43,025 bases of DNA from Pseudomonas sichuanensis (lineage in GTDB: Bacteria > Pseudomonadota > Gammaproteobacteria > Pseudomonadales > Pseudomonadaceae). This document shows, piece after piece, positions 43,015 to 43,025 of the stretch (positions within the stretch are counted from its first letter, which is position 1; every line of letters begins with the position of its first letter). The translations under genes and the position numbers were made by a program. The DNA lies in contig NZ_QKVM01000053.1 in NCBI RefSeq assembly GCF_003231305.1, positions 1-43,025 of the forward strand, given 5' to 3'. Under the pieces are notes generated by a model that worked only from the letters and a program-made list of their open reading frames with translations, had not been told where the DNA came from and made no database searches.

Positions 43015-43025
43015 CGCGGCACAAG

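Overview
The window is a high-GC gammaproteobacterial chromosome segment, almost certainly from the Pseudomonas putida group. The evidence is the gene order (hldE-msbA-waaL-LPS glycosyltransferases; fused trifunctional putA divergent from putP; emrE-type SMR/LysR/waaA; tolC divergent from thiC) and ten inverted pairs of a REP element with core GTGGGAGCGGGCTTGCCC (one pair is a GGGTTTACCCGCGAA variant). No rRNA, tRNA, CRISPR array, prophage or intact insertion sequence was recognised.

Layout: (1) 1-9.5 kb, all on the minus strand: YccS-type FUSC membrane protein, YhiN-type flavoprotein, RNA helicase DbpA, a DHA2-type drug exporter, and a TldD/TldE-like pair; an acyl-CoA dehydrogenase (9.5-11.3 kb) sits 30 bp upstream of that pair. 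(2) 11.3-13.55 kb is a small accessory island: a 110-bp double palindrome, a compact two-gene unit (57-aa protein abutting a PARP/ADP-ribosyltransferase-like protein, resembling toxin-antitoxin), and two short genes of Pseudomonas-specific families (DUF6124-like, DUF3077-like). (3) 13.6-19.4 kb: putA and putP, divergent around a 361-bp control region holding seven GTTGCA/TGCAAC hexamers, the kind of site bound by the PutA ribbon-helix-helix domain, plus two other perfect dyads. (4) 19.5-20.4 kb: rlmJ. (5) 20.7-33.2 kb: LPS outer-core/ligase cluster: carbamoyltransferase (WapO-like), glycosyltransferase (WapH-like), Mig-14-like protein, PIG-L deacetylase (DnpA-like), Ssg-like and GT4 glycosyltransferases, an antiparallel LPS-kinase-like gene, O-antigen ligase WaaL, lipid A flippase MsbA, and HldE for ADP-heptose. 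Genes at the head of the cluster overlap by 1-17 nt, which suggests translational coupling. (6) 33.4-36.8 kb, minus strand: a protein with a degenerate Nudix-like box, an aldo/keto reductase and an FAD oxidoreductase, then an SMR exporter. (7) 36.9-39.1 kb: LysR regulator and Kdo transferase WaaA. (8) 39.2-43.0 kb: TolC-type outer membrane protein and thiC, the latter behind a TPP riboswitch and followed by a terminator.

Most of the window is conserved core genome. The strongest lead to something little described is the abutting 57-aa/ART-like gene pair at 11.7-12.5 kb. Secondary leads are the structured leader of the DUF6124-like gene, the large palindrome, the two geometries of REP pairs and the Nudix-like protein. 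All names rest on motif recognition and remembered families; no database search was run.
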